Positions 27,601-35,900 of a DNA stretch of 64,000 nucleotides are shown here, piece by piece. Positions within the stretch are counted from its first letter, which is position 1; every line of letters starts with the position of its first letter. The DNA comes from Verrucomicrobiaceae bacterium. Lineage in GTDB: Bacteria > Verrucomicrobiota > Verrucomicrobiia > Verrucomicrobiales > Verrucomicrobiaceae. The stretch lies in assembly GCA_016795485.1 (NCBI GenBank), contig JAEUHM010000026.1:1-64000 (forward strand). Reading direction: 5' to 3'. Below the pieces are notes generated by a model. It saw only the letters and a list, made by a program, of their open reading frames with translations. It had not been told where the DNA came from and did not search any database. Position numbers and translations under genes: made by a program.

Positions 27601-29619
27601 AATGACTTGGACTCTAACGGCTACTACAGTTCTGGGGACGCTTTGTTGGATGGTGTTGGAGTACAGTTGTTTTCAAGTGGTAATGATTCTCTGGTAGATG
27701 CGCCCGTAGCTTCGACTTCTACGGTGTCCGGGGAGTTCTCGTTTAGCGTGCCAGCTGGGAGTTACTTCCTCCACATTCCTGCATCACAGTTCAATGGGCT
27801 TCTTGCAGGATTTGCTCCTACACTAGCGCCAGCTCCTGGGCCAGTATCTCATCTCGATGATGATGCGGATCAGAACCTGCAGCCATCGACGAAGCCATAT
27901 CTTTTTGGAGCTAGTACAGGAGTTTTCACTTTGGCGTTGGGTACCGCTCCAACGGCAGCACAGGGTGAGACCGGTTACGCATTTGAAGGCGACGATCCTG
28001 ATGACACGCAAGTGAACCTCACGCTGGATCTTGGTCTCGTGGCAGTGCCAGCCGCGGCTCCAATTGCTGGGTTAGTAGCAGAAGATCCAAGCGGCAGCGG
28101 GCAATTGACCACGGAGTCCAAGCCCGTAGCTGGCGTTGAGATGGCACTCTATGTCGATGCGGATTCGGACGGCAGCTTGGACGACGTTGAGCGTCAGGCA
28201 CTAGCAGTGACCACGACAGACGCGAATGGTCAGTTCGCTTTTGCATCGGTTGCTCCAGGCGACTACCTAGTCGTCCAGACTGTTCCAGCGGGAGCTGAAG
28301 CAGTAGCAGACTCTGACGGAGGAGACGCGAAAGTGACAAGTGTGGAGTACGTTGACCAACCGGTGACTGAGGTGGATTTTGTCGTGAAACCAGCGGCTAC
28401 CAGCTTTGCTCAATGGCAGGAGCAACATCCAGAGGCTGGCGAGAATGCAGACGGTGATGCCTATGATAGTTTGATGGAGTATGCGCTCGGAACAGATGCC
28501 GAGATGGACAGCCCGCCTCGATTCTGGGTCCAGTTTGCCGCAGATAAGGTGACCCCAGAGGCCGTGCTCGTTAGGCCTGAGGGTGGCCAAGCGGACCTTC
28601 GTTACGACGTGGAGTTTAGCAGTGATCTTAAGCGTTGGCTTGCCACGGAGATCATTCCTGAACGCAAAGTTAACCGTGATGGCAGTGAAACACTCCGCTA
28701 TCGTAGCTTGGAGATGCCGTTTGCTCGCTTGAGGGTTGAGCTTGATGCGGACCTAAATGGCCAGTCCGAGAAAATCAGCCATTCTCCAGTATTCGGGTGG
28801 ACCGCACATGAACTCCAGGTGGGAACGGTGCCATTTGCGATGCCGCTTTTGCGCACCCGAGTCTTTACAGGCCCAGCTGGGCAGGGACGCTCGGATGTTT
28901 TGGCGGCTGGCCGTCAATACTATGCCGAGGTGCTAGAAGGAGAAGCTGAGGGTCACCGATTCGAGATCAATGAGTTGGAGGGTGATTTGCAAAAGTTGGT
29001 CTATGGAGACGGTAAAGGCCCATCAGAAGGAACGCGTATTGCTGTGCGTCCTCACTGGACCCTGGGTGAGCTCTTCCCCGTTGGCGAGTTCCGTTCCGCG
29101 GCATCTCCAGCTCAGGCGGATCGCGTCATGTTCTTCCGGAACGGTGCGTACGAGGTCTATTGGCTCTACTCTGGTGCGGTGGCTGGAACGCCGATGTGGG
29201 TCCGAGATGGCAGCACCGACCTGACGGATCGCGGAGGAGTCGTTGTTGGACCGGACGAAGGCGTCTTCATTCAAAGACGGGCAACCGGTGGCACTCTTCG
29301 AGCTGCAGGTGAAGTACGGACCTGGAAGTTCACTTCCGTTTTGGGCAAGAAGCCGAGTCTGCTGGGAGGTGGTTACCCCATTCCAGTCACGGCAGATCAG
29401 CGCGCGATGAATGGTTCAGGCGGCTTCCTTCCTGGTGATACGGTCCGGCTGTGGCAAGCTGAGACCGCTAGCTACTCTCTCTTCACTTTCGATGGTAACG
29501 CCTGGCAGAGCCAAGAAGGTGTCACGGGGGTGAGCCGGTTAACGTTTGGAGCGTTCGGAGCAGCTGTTTTTGGCACGGGGGGGCGAGTTGACCCTGCGTG
29601 GAGCCAGCCTGTGCCTTGA
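12691..29619 (+). CDS. Giant GEVED/SdrD_B repeat surface protein with fused PEP-CTERM N-terminus
   Basis: This 5,642-aa protein begins with a signal-like hydrophobic stretch (about 30-45). Residues about 50-257 are paralogous to the divergent PEP-CTERM protein and end in an internal VPEAS-TM-RRR sorting-type motif (231-257). A second signal-like segment follows at M260 (MALAAAAGMNPANA), then a right-handed beta-helix (about 275-670). The rest is a mosaic. I count 12 GEVED domains (each ends in a GEVED, GEIED or GETED motif) and 8 SdrD_B-like domains (VGNLVWxDxNxDG type). There are also a beta-propeller (19020-19790), two galactose-binding-like modules (17320-17960, 23550-24200), a choice-of-anchor-E-like module (26550-27060) and a conserved C-terminal module (from about 28400). 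Calcium binding by the D/N-rich turns is likely from the family. Its role is probably adhesion or matrix. ATG 12691 is used, without a clear Shine-Dalgarno site. Confidence 0.85.
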   Translation: MSYPRKPRGRSSRKWCAHSLAQAALNFQRFLSVWVLVFTALGTSISSASTIMWGSSSGPFFTSTGAQLGSQFRFELGTFEAGFVPTVANRDQWSANWKIFDAAVEGDGWDSATQTLAQRSVEHTSTGQSSSAYATPGAVFSENDEAYVWVYDTKDLGAGAEWALLYDDLNASQGNLAGDWRFPMPGLPVDDEFYWEMADLDTPVFGGANNVQGPGGYTNDPGTYVLQTHAVPEASGVMLLMVPALLLGLGRRRIRVTVLMALAAAAGMNPANAATFTVTSNANTTSTGTFRWAVSQANSAAGADTINFSSSMANSVISLGAAVSITGDTTIDGLSNIGGTAGNLTSGTPHSLKITINNTSYYSVSTGSLTMRGVAMGASTQSGGLFRITSGGTHLIEGCQFGIQHNNTTAAANTYKAIVVSGGTSVTLRNCLISNCGSAQATGNGFETTSAMTGSVLLENCLIGTNTTGAAAAANGNGAATSNVYRGGVYLAGGTNTIRGCVISGNNGNGVTNYGANNTLIENCTIGMNRAKTGALANTKYGIQVTGGSNFTIQNNVISANTGAGIWCEELGTTFSGFSRILNNVIGTTVANGTSNYGNGYVGIYVDDKMFDSTSDLWIKGNTIAYTKNSGFLGGLLGGVLTGIAGQGILIGSGTNPVQVCISENNIYGNASLGIDVPTFAAVTVNDSGDSDSGVNNLTNFPIITSAAYASGILRVMGYARPGQWIELFIADPDSTGFGEGKTFIARVQEGSASDTDGTTGTYSGLINGQIQGTDNTNKFSFDISTTAVAVGNAITATGHIGDVVAGTAMSSEFSGNATVAVLLQDFGDFSGFGSASSIVNSTIKLGALVDGEASSTPNTAATFDDTTGSDDEDGISITNLATPGSTVPAYISHAVTAGTGYLNFWIDFNNNGSLLDAGEHVIQNEVITTSGTTGYDVRIPTTAVTGTAVGARLRLTSSASPGPTGASGYGEVEDYTYTINPIAACYHLQMGDTDFDPAHTFSAVTEYQPDQFGDGVYGTDGNYLQNLDFTYMPANNTLIFDGTFTEAASKKADGMWIVLAPGGTPQTNDAAIAYVDFYDRNNPKLTVYKYDESSFDYSWNTPGQIMVSNAPGSVTASDVKFIRASQSGAQVRVWFTLDCARINNAANWASYGVGSSWRGISMHNVASLWLHVLDLTAAPTYDLNGKLSSWGTSAFPLGQTWYDTGVTNVLKTEICPVTSDFGDYSPFEFASSTLSSALKIGSTTDAEGAAFTTFAATGDDTTGGDDEDGVTLPTTVSPGQTGQTMTVNVSNSSGANAFLNVWIDWDADGILGESGEQIATNTAIATGTANSNRTVTFSVPAGTSGGVKGVRVRLSSVSSPGPDGADGAGEVEDHLLTVVVTAVGNLVWKDNDDNGRFDAGEGVSGVTLTLQASTTTTPTTGTALATTTTDAAGLYQFAGLLPGSYYVWIPGSQFASGSPLFGAYSLVGHGVDNGRDDDWDENGIDDPAPATNGIRCAMFTLTANGEPTTTETGTDSGWDNGSPGRPTDNNGDLTIDFGFATCVQTNLITNGSFETANPSNLTFPDTFPSGGTAIAKTRTTMSNTDIANWTYDPGSYINDGARATDGNRFVYLNGVGCVGQRFTVGTSVSGLTQLTAGQTYTITFDWVPFDASAPNSPPSGNNTSVYADFYYTDSSWSASTFITSFHDFYEPKSDTFLVSPRPFSTWSNLDWRRCRFKVTFPVPPSGQNYLTVFLTSNGNAPKILIDNVRMTASCDTSIGTVGNLVWTDTNGDGIKSTSETGVDKVLLELYRRPASGSPVLVGQTYTSQGGKYFFTGLAPSTYFAKVLPENFAATTPSWWLGGAIPGPLNNRRSSTGNADPNVSAANATDDDASEKGIDNTTPASNGILSPDFAITYGGEPVSSVGGAETGFDNGSDDAQDSNGDMTIDFGFVPVSSTADYGDYRLFAVASSGFSSSLRIGATTDSETFPTTNALATGDDTTGSDDEDGLTLPNPALMGSNQNVLTVNVTNSSGSTAYLNAWADWDKDGVLGETINGVSEQIVTNSAIATGASNSNRNFTFSAPSGLSAGQIPVRVRLTSVSSAGPDGADGNGEVEDHFMNLAEGCTDFALVVVNYNNNTITRYKGEDGTLLNVWSPSGLSAPNYGYRTSDNVFLVANGSSNTITKYNPYTGASLGTLVSSGSGLNFPYQMAVGKDGSYFIANQNAGNVLRFNPTTGAMLGTVLSTSSPAGFVFDSDGNIYLTQNISGGKLLKYSSAGALLQTMKTWPSGENPRGLAWGPDERLYIVVADGNNSTGRIEAMSLPGATFSTFVSMDAGSNPYTGVKWGPDGNLYVVDYGESEMHVYSPAGVLVRTIDQAMSGPHAIAFFDCDQSTTDFGDYSAFPDASSLWSTSIRLGNESDTESSTRGSFAANGDDIDDLDDEDGVTMPTSVVPGSTVAFPVKMLNTSGAPAYLSAWIDLNNNGLLTDAGEQVIANVSIPTGTNGTTTNYNVTIPLNTVSGDLGMRFRFTSASNAASSGAAGTGEVEDYLLTVVPPTIDFGDFDGFASASSTVTASMRIGASTDAEYSQASTSGADGDDTSGVDDEDGVTLPAFVNTGVTGQTLNVMVTNTSGSIAYLNAWIDWDSDGVLGETINGVVEQIATNTAIATGTTNSNRTITFSVPSGIAGGLKGVRVRLTSVTSPGFDGQDGNGEVEDHRLEVRTVLDFGDWNGSGAATGVATSGVNASLRLGALVDAELSVTPDSLAVADDANGSDDEDGVSMPAAITTGAPITIPVAVFNNNIAGRQLQAWIDFNNDGTFTNTDVTSGGERIYNAAVAASAVQQSINVAFTVPVGASVGSARGARFRFSDSSATTPTSTGATGEIEDYVVEIASPASVSGKVFVDANLNGLSTGDSGLAGATVQLYDGSGIAISGQSVVTTGAGTYSFTNLPVGRYQVGFTLPAGYSLSATDIGTDDTIDSDATHRLGRTFAFDLSSGQAKASVDAGAAPLPSLGDKVWWDVDFDGVQDASETTGLSGVTAQLHDSLGTAVVGKSSISNAAGVWTIPAITPGIYSVQFSTPSGYVISPQDQGGNDALDSDPNSSGRTATIDLSSPVRFSGTSVGDPVVGVGGDSDIIWDGVSVVYNTSTKSLRLRATLTATNTPNVPEVLTAVISDGLTPENSPLTHAILYLDFSTGAPLVTVYPYAFNPSSAVNPSSSGIILNTTQTSGALSVTTVGNTRTFDMTLDATPILNYAGGVGWKGCSFDSKVGIWLRAWGRAPTVVYSSNAISNWNPNWGSDSDGQSFWDIANVDTFMPSVSSRADVDFGLGLNQDYGDLVDTAAGTSTGNYETTTVSNGPAHLYNANLRLGTLWDGETAGVSSAGADADDLAGADDEDGISAFPVFATGTTVNIPVSVLNNTGSTSRVFGFIDWNNDGDFADANETLSPVAVSSSGTQQSVSVSATVPGGAFIGSVGARFRVSLDASLGATGWSGSGEVEDYMVPVVLGNFTVGNLVWYDANNDGLYTVDENGISGVTVQIWSAGANTTRENGGGDDVLLSTTTTDGAGAWSLTVISGSNYYVRLPTPPTRYPVSSGSPEPTVGTADNDNNGVQSGPGAPVVTGLFNLIAHSTAIDFGFRGDPYCSTTNLFTNGSFESGTWSGATDFVSGAPTEASTSIAANWGGSATISDWLNGAIYWVEDSRSTSGNRFVYLRNEADSAASVSIGQTFNLSFSSVASTPGTPGTLHLGGTYRVEFDWQALNRLTPGGSGSQQSRPAIDIAYLDATQTVISTIHIPAGTATNLQAWSGMTWQYASVPFTMVGADAPPSNTRFVRVNVSEDSAPLNKGIVVDNLRLCLVTPGATNDTSDYSGFGVATSIANMSLRIGSGVDAEAAATSNLMAEGDDVTNTGLADDEDGISQGTLRANQNGSIFVTVTNGTAATAYLNAWADWNVNGVVDTGEDVLINSAVAVGTSNSSRTISVTPPIATATGNIPFRARLTSTISPGFTGAAGTGEVEDFLVAITSPNRDFGDWNGSGAATAAAFTIVDSSIRMGSSVDAEVTITPDANATADGADEDGVIMPASIMRTTAVTIPVTVFNANTGGRYLHAWIDFNNDGTFTNTDVTSGGERIYNAAMAASSSAQTVNVSFTVPAGASVGLARGARFRFTSNSGTSPTNSGASGETEDYVVEIKAAVDLGDWNGVGAATTTSSHLVDTNLRLGSFVDADNSVVPNAAATSDDTSGIDDEDGVTFSSTSVARGSTVMAELNLTNLTGANASYAAWADFNADGDFADANEQVIAQTSLPTGASALLRNHLIQIPDNAAVGSVPIRFRINNSVPVNPTGALGIGEIEDHMITVTAAGLDYSDAPASYGAASHNIVAGSGIGCFVDTEAAVFTTAGADGDDLAGVDDEDGVFFDTPFVTGGVAHGVVSVRGSGFLSMWIDWNRDGDFTDDGEQVLTDVVKTAGGSGWAPPEVLNIAVPSNASIGATYARVRLTNTTGTGPTGAAASGEVEDVQFTIFAGATVSGRVWRDNGNGIRQGGEHGLQHMVVTLYRVDGKAEAFTVTDAAGDYSFSGLAARSYYAAIQLPSAYALGLKDQGGDDGIDSDFGTTTLITDTFALAAGSSRPDVDAAVIVPPNTISYTAYRTLGTTDWSQSFLIPRLNPAVGSLTAVEVLGFAHEVRDLLSENSASVAASATFNAQSDISFSLPDSSVLEVSASAPTVYNHPLTDSCLDYHGSSGIAGFDALMATDKASVNYLALAHFTGTGDATLSADTVTSLSVTGGGGNLTYASQAALGAAVTVTYSYTPARDFGDWSGSGAATGTAFSYIDPGVKLGNLVDPEASVVPTANASTDDATDIADEDGLVMPASIRAARSVTIPVLVYNANTAGRYLHAWIDFNNDGTFADTDVLSGGERVYAVATAPAIAQQVVTMTFTVPAGASPGLARGVRFRFSDSAATTPTSTGANGEIEDYVVEILPPLITIGNIVFNDLDSNGYYSSGDALLDGVGVQLFSSGNDSLVDAPVASTSTVSGEFSFSVPAGSYFLHIPASQFNGLLAGFAPTLAPAPGPVSHLDDDADQNLQPSTKPYLFGASTGVFTLALGTAPTAAQGETGYAFEGDDPDDTQVNLTLDLGLVAVPAAAPIAGLVAEDPSGSGQLTTESKPVAGVEMALYVDADSDGSLDDVERQALAVTTTDANGQFAFASVAPGDYLVVQTVPAGAEAVADSDGGDAKVTSVEYVDQPVTEVDFVVKPAATSFAQWQEQHPEAGENADGDAYDSLMEYALGTDAEMDSPPRFWVQFAADKVTPEAVLVRPEGGQADLRYDVEFSSDLKRWLATEIIPERKVNRDGSETLRYRSLEMPFARLRVELDADLNGQSEKISHSPVFGWTAHELQVGTVPFAMPLLRTRVFTGPAGQGRSDVLAAGRQYYAEVLEGEAEGHRFEINELEGDLQKLVYGDGKGPSEGTRIAVRPHWTLGELFPVGEFRSAASPAQADRVMFFRNGAYEVYWLYSGAVAGTPMWVRDGSTDLTDRGGVVVGPDEGVFIQRRATGGTLRAAGEVRTWKFTSVLGKKPSLLGGGYPIPVTADQRAMNGSGGFLPGDTVRLWQAETASYSLFTFDGNAWQSQEGVTGVSRLTFGAFGAAVFGTGGRVDPAWSQPVP
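13370..13510 (+). other. Internal PEP-CTERM anchor followed by second signal-like segment
   Basis: Within the first giant gene, VPEASG (from nt 13381), the hydrophobic MLLMVPALLLGLG and RRR form a complete PEP-CTERM-like tail. Translation then continues without a stop through ATG 13468 (M260, MALAAAAGMNPANAATF), which resembles a signal peptide. No stop codon separates the two, so the gene looks like a PEP-CTERM gene fused to a downstream giant gene. A Shine-Dalgarno site for independent initiation at 13468 is not convincing. Confidence 0.6.
28380..29616 (+). other. C-terminal module of giant protein 1 shared with giant 2
   Basis: The last about 410 residues begin with FAQWQEQHPEAGENADGD, then YALGTD, DADLNG, and R..T.GELFP..EFRSAASPAQADR, and end in a beta-rich region. 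Corresponding positions in giant 2 (from nt 54340) show FAEWQSRH, LEYALGTD, DADLNG, and TLGDVIPATSFGGTSSPATADR. Neither has a PEP-CTERM, LPXTG or recognised T9SS tail. This module may therefore carry the export or attachment signal. Confidence 0.6.
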
Positions 29620-29929
29620 TTGGTCGGAAGAGCCTAATTTCAAGGTTATTCTTGGAAAACAGATAATAAACAAAACCAAATCAATATTCGATTATTATTG
29701 ATTAAATCAGTAATTATTATAATTTTCGGCATTCACTAGTGTTATATGGCCCCGTTTTGCCCCTGCATCACCAACAAAAGACCGATCCAGTGTCAGCCCC
29801 TCCGGCTGACCAGTCCGGGATTGATGCAGCTACTCCACGGCAGCCAAACCGCTGCTGCGGGCAGTCTCCAGCGGTGTTTCCCGGACGCACTTCTTCGTGC
29901 CCCTAGCCACTGAACTTCCGCCTTTCTCA
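29620..29929 (+). promoter_or_regulatory. Promoter and structured leader of second giant gene
   Basis: This 310-nt gap has two parts. The first (29640-29760) is AT-rich and contains the motif shared with the first giant gene (29711-29734). The second is rich in inverted repeats: a 7-bp hairpin GTCAGCC/GGCTGAC (29792-29810) and an 8-bp pairing GTCCGGGA (29813-29820) with TCCCGGAC (29879-29886). That pairing encloses a hairpin ACCGCTG/CAGCGGT (29848-29875), and a hairpin GCAC/GTGC (29887-29900) follows. A competing pairing GCAGC/GCTGC overlaps the enclosed hairpin. Together they could form a structured 5' untranslated region. No known riboswitch was recognised. The GTG at 29897 is in frame but is inside a hairpin. 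Confidence 0.45.
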
Positions 29930-32900
29930 ATGTCTCGCTACCAATTAAAAAAACTGCTAAGTGCGTTCCGCCACGTGCCTCTACTGGCGTGGAGCTTGCT
30001 TTTGCTTTTGATGCAAGGCTCGTTTGTCGCCGCGCAGACCAACGCAACCGACAATTTTGCCTCCGGAAACTACACAGGAGGTTCTGGGTGGTCGGGGAAC
30101 TGGATCGATGAGGAGACGAGTCTTACTTTGCCGACGGACGGCAACATTCGGGTCGAGAGTGGGGCCGTGAGACTCTATCAGGCGTTGAGCAATGCGGGTG
30201 GATTGTATCGTAACTTCACAGTGAGCACGACTACTGTGACTTCAGCGACTTTGTCGTTCTCTTACCGAGGGGAAGTGGGCAACGACTCCGGCTCTGATCT
30301 CTTGATAGTTGAGTTTTCCTCCAATGGCGGCAGCAGCTACTCGCAAATCGCATCTCTTTATCACAACACCACAAGCTACACGACGTCTCCCACCTACAAC
30401 CTCTCGGGCGTCACGACTGCGGGCACGTATCGCATTCGCTTTCGTGCAGTGAGTGCCACGGGAACAAGTGAAGACTATTATGTAGACGATGTTTCCGTTG
30501 CTGTTGCAGGGACATCCCGTGATTACGGTGACTGGGCGCACGGGACCAACCCGACTGGGGCAGCCACAACGACGACATTTAGCACGATTAACAGCAATTT
30601 GCGTCTCGGTGCCACGATCGACGGGGAATCAAGTGTGTCGCCCACGACTTCGGCCAATGCCGATGGTTCCGACGAGGACGGTGTGACACTGCCGTCCGCC
30701 CCGTGGGCCGTAGGAGAGGCGAAGAACTTCACGATTGTTGCCACAAACACCACCGGGGCTTCAAGTCACCTACGTGGATGGATAGACTATAACAATGACG
30801 GTGATTTCTCCGACTCTGGGGAGTTGGTGATCAAAGACACGATTCCAACTGGAGTCACGAACAACACTTACTACTATGCGGTTAGTCCGCTTGCATCTGG
30901 CACCAACTTAGGTGTTAGGATTCGACTCTCCAGCGACTCTGGGGTCACAGCCACCACATCTAGCGGTACGGGAGAGATTGAGGACTTCATTACCACCATC
31001 ACCAACGTCAACTCCAATCAGTGCTACTCATGGACTGCCGATAACGTGAATGAGAACTGGGATCTGGACAACACGGAGCTTGATCCTGATGCGGTGAGTT
31101 GGACGCCGCTCATCAATGGAGAAGGTTTTGGCACCATGCGCTATGCGCGCATGACCTACAACCCGACCTCTGAGATGCTTGAGGTGTCTCTGCGAATCAA
31201 GTGCTACAACTCCGCTAACCCACTGCAGGGAATATGGCTAACTCTAAGTGACGGTCCGTTCCCTCGGGATAACAACCGGGCTGTCATCTACTATGATGGC
31301 TTCACGCCAGCAGATCCGAAGCTAACTGTCTATGTCTACGATGAAATGCAGGGAGACCTGAGCTTCTCCAACCCGGCGAAACTTCTGGCATCAAGCATTA
31401 ACGATACGCGCTTGCGCCCCGGACCACTGGTCAACGAGGGAAGCAATTACTATACTGTGCAGTTCGCCATCGACGCCAGCGTTATCAACGAAGGCTCTAA
31501 CTTCCCTGGCTACAGTTTGCCACAGAGCTGGCAGGGCATACGTTTTGGCAGTGAAGTGGGCGTGTGGCTGCACTGGTTCAAGTTCAGCGGACAACCAACT
31601 TACAACAGCAGCACTGGCGGTCTTTTGACCTATCCGATCGATCAGACCACGAAAGACGTCACCGACACTTACAAGCAGTATATCGGCTGGTTTGACACAG
31701 GTTATTGGCCTGCGTTGTTAAAAGCCAGTCTACAGACGAAGACCGCAGATTTTGGAGATTACGCCAGTTTTCCAAGCGCAAGCAGCACAGTAGTCAGTTC
31801 ACTGAAGATCGGAGCGACGACCGACCCCGACTCTGGAGCTACGAGAGGGAATCTGGAAGCAAATACAGACGATCTGAGCAGGACCGGAAGCACCGATGAT
31901 GAGGATGGCGTAACATTGCCGACCTCCGTAGCTCCAGGTGCTACCAGCCAAACGATGACGGTAACCGTGAGCAACTCCACGGGATCTACGGCATACATGA
32001 ATGCTTGGGTAGATTGGGACGGGGACGGAGTTCTTGGGGAGACAATCGGTGGAGTGGCGGAGCAAGTGGCGACGAATACGGCAATCGCCACAGGCACCAA
32101 CAACTCCAACCGCACGATTACATTCAGTGTTCCCGCAGGAATCTTACCAGGTCCCAGGGGCGTCCGTGTGAGGCTTACTAGTGTATCAGGCCCGTCGTTT
32201 GACGGAGCGGATGGCAATGGTGAGGTCGAAGACCACTTGATCTCGGTGATCATTCCGTCTGACTTCGGCGACCATGTCTTTGGCAATCTTGCCGCAAGTA
32301 CTGCCTCGCAAGCCATCAGCACTGCCATCAAGATCGGCACCAACGCCACAGACGCTGAACTCAGCGATCCCTCGGACTCGGTCGCTAATAAAGATGATAC
32401 TACCGGCACCAATGACGAAGATCTGACACTGCCGAGCTTCACCGTGGGTCATGCCACAAATCTCGTGATTCCTGTCACCATCCCCGCAGTATCAAGCCTT
32501 AGTGGTAGTACCTCACGCATCAATGTGTTCGTCGACTGGAACGATGACGGCGATGTGGCAGACGCAAATGAGACGTTATCACCCCAAACTGTTGCCACCA
32601 ATGGCACGAGCAACGTCACCTTTAGCCTCACACCGCCCATTGGCACTACTGTTGGAACGAAGTATTTGCGCATTCGCATTACGGAGGGCAGCACAGCCCC
32701 CACCTTCTCCGGCACGAGCCTACTGAAGGGGGAAGTGGAGGACTACGCGGTCAACGTAGTGGTAAACACAGACTATGGGGACTTCTCCGGTTTTGCATCT
32801 GCCAGCAACACCCTTTCCGCGTCAATCCGACTCGGGGCGACAACAGATGTCGAGTCCAGTGCAACGACCAATGCTTCTGCCACAGGTGACGACGTTACCG

Positions 32901-35900
32901 GTAGTGACGATGAAGATAGCGTGACGCAGGGTACATTGCGTGCGGGGCAGAGCGGGTCGATCACGGTCAATCTAACAAACACCAGTGGATCGGTTGCATA
33001 CTTGAATGCGTGGATTGACTGGAACCTCAATAACTCGGTGGATTCCGGCGAGCAGGTGGCAACGGATGTGTCGATTCCAACTGGCACCAGCAACAGCAAT
33101 CAATCGCTCACCGTCACGCCACCCGTTATTACTGCAACCGGAACGGTTCCAATGCGTGTTCGGCTCACTTCCGCCAGCGGTACCGCGTTTAGTGGAAACA
33201 CTGGGCCTGGTGAGGTGGAAGATCACATGCTCAATATCAGCGCACCAAACCTCGACTTTGGTGACTTTAGCGGATTTCCCCAAGCGACAAGTGTAGTGAC
33301 AAGCGCCTTGAAGTTGGGTGCGACCGCTGCGGATGCAGAAGCTGCTCTCACGGGCAATACCAATGCAGACGCTGATGACACTTTGGGTGGCGATGATGAG
33401 GATGGTGTGACGCAAAGCGTCCTGCGAGCCAACCAGCCAGGCACGGTGACGGTCAATGTCTCCAACACCAGCGGAGTGGCTGCGTTCTTGAACGTATGGA
33501 TCGACTGGAATCTGAACAACGCAGTAGACGCAGGAGAACAGGTTGTGGTCAATGCCTCCATCGCGACCGGAACAAGCAACAGCAATCAGGTGATCGCCGT
33601 GACGCCACCTGTCACTACAGCGGCAGGGTCCGTTCCATTGCGTGCCCGGCTCACGACAACGTCCTCGCCTGGCTTTAGCAATCTCTTTCCAGGAACGAGC
33701 GTCGGAGAGGTGGAGGATCACCTCCTGAGCATTAGCGGGCCTAACATGGATTTTGGAGACTTCAGTGGATTTGCTGAGGCGACTAGTGTGGTTAGCAGTG
33801 CAGTCAAGATGGGCTCCAACGCTGCAGATGCAGAGGTCAGCCTTACCGCAAACTCTAGTGCAAGCGCGGACGACGCACTTGCAGTCGACGATGAAGACGG
33901 GGTGACCCAGAGCATTCTGCGCGCGAATCAACCTGGGACGGTGACGGTCAATGTGACGAACACAAGTGGAGCGGCTTCATTCCTGAATGTGTGGATCGAC
34001 TGGAACCAGAACAATACCATCGACGTCGGTGAACAAGTGGTTGTCGACTCCTCCATCTCCAATGGAACGAGTAACAGCAATCAGGTGATCAACGTGACAC
34101 CACCGGCGACCACTTTGACCGGCACGGTGCCGCTCCGTGCCCGGATTACCACCACGGCCTCACCTGGATTCAGCAATAGCTTTCCTGGGACTACGATAGG
34201 TGAAGTGGAAGATCATCTTCTGACGATTAGCGCTCCCAACTTAGACTATGGTGACTTCAGTGGCTTTGTTCAGGCGACGAGCATCGCTTCACCTGCTGTC
34301 AAACTGGGATCTAACAGTGCAGATGCCGAAGTAACTATGACAGGCAATAGTGCGGCTGATGCGGACGACCTAAACGGCGTGGATGACGAAGACGGGATCA
34401 CGCAGGGTACCATCAGAGCCAATCAAGCTGGCACGGTCACGGTGAATGTGACCAACTCCAGTGGTGCTGTTGCCTATTTGAACGTTTGGATCGACTGGAA
34501 CCGAAACAATACGGTCGATGCAGGTGAGCAAGTGGCAACAAACGCCTCCATTTCGAACGGAACAACTAATAGCAATCAGGTGATCAACGTGACGCCACCC
34601 GTTGCAACGACTGCGGGCACCGTTCCGATGCGTGCCCGGTTGACGACATCGATTTCGCCAGGGTTTGGCAATACTTTTCCTGGAACTACGATTGGTGAAG
34701 TTGAGGACCATCTTCTCTCCGTCAGTGCACCCAATCTGGATTTTGGTGACTGGAACGGGCCTGGGGCTTTGACTTCCACAGCAGGCTTGATCGCGAGCAC
34801 CAGCGTGCGAATTGGCTCTACTGTTGATGCTGAAGCGGGAGTGACGCCAAACTCTGGTGCAACAGTTGATGATACCAATGGTACCCATGACGAAGATGGA
34901 GTGTCGATGCCTGCTACCCTCACGTTAGGCTTGCCAGCTACGATTCCAGTGAGCGTATTCAACGACAACGTTGCCAACCGGTATCTTCAGGCGTGGATTG
35001 ACTTCAATAATGATGGGGCATTCAACGATACCGATGTGACGAGTGGCGGCGAGCGCGTTTACAATGCTGCTGTTCCTGCCAGCGCTTCCGCACAAACCAT
35101 TAACGTCACTTTTTCAGTGCCCGTGTCTGCTTCAATTGGCACTCAGCGCGGCTTGCGTGTTCGCTTTACTGATAGCAGCAGCACCACTCCGACGAGCAGT
35201 GGCGCAACGGGTGAAACAGAAGACTACGCGATCGACATTCTACCAAGTTTGAATCTTGGAAACCAAGTGTTCATCGACACCAATGGCAATGGGCTTCGGG
35301 ACGCCACGGAAGCCGGTATCCCGGGAGTGACGGTCCAGCTTTGGACGCCCGGAGTGAATGGTGCTGAGGAAAATGGTGGTGGTGACGATGTCAAAGTCGG
35401 TGCCGATGTGATCACTGATATCAACGGTCAGTATGGGTTCGCAAGTCTCGCTGCGGGAACCTACTATGTGCGTGTTCCAACGCCCCCTTTCTATTACCCA
35501 CAAGTCACCACGGCTGTAAACCTGGACAACGGCGTCAATAACGACAGTAATGGACTTCAGACGGCAAGTGGAGCTGCCGTTCGCACGCCACGAATCGTGC
35601 TATCTCAGGGAACCGAGCCTGCATCAGGCGTAGATGGTGACGGTGTCAATGGGGAGCTCACAGTTGATATCGGATTCCGTGAGGCTGACCCATGCTATGC
35701 CATGAACCTCATCGACAATCCCAACTTTGAGCTTCAGGGAGCACCGAATACAAATGGCGCTCCGTTTGCTATCCTTGGATACAATGGTGTCGGAACGGGA
35801 TTCGGTGCCGCAGCTAACTCTCTGCGTTGGGTGGCTGGAGTGAACGGAATGAGCCCGCTGAACACGCCCATCCAGAACATGCAGGTGCTGGCCGTGGGAC

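Noticed and set aside
29740..29930. Cyclic-di-GMP-I riboswitch before the second giant gene
   Set aside because: The conserved GEMM core bases were not found, only general hairpins.
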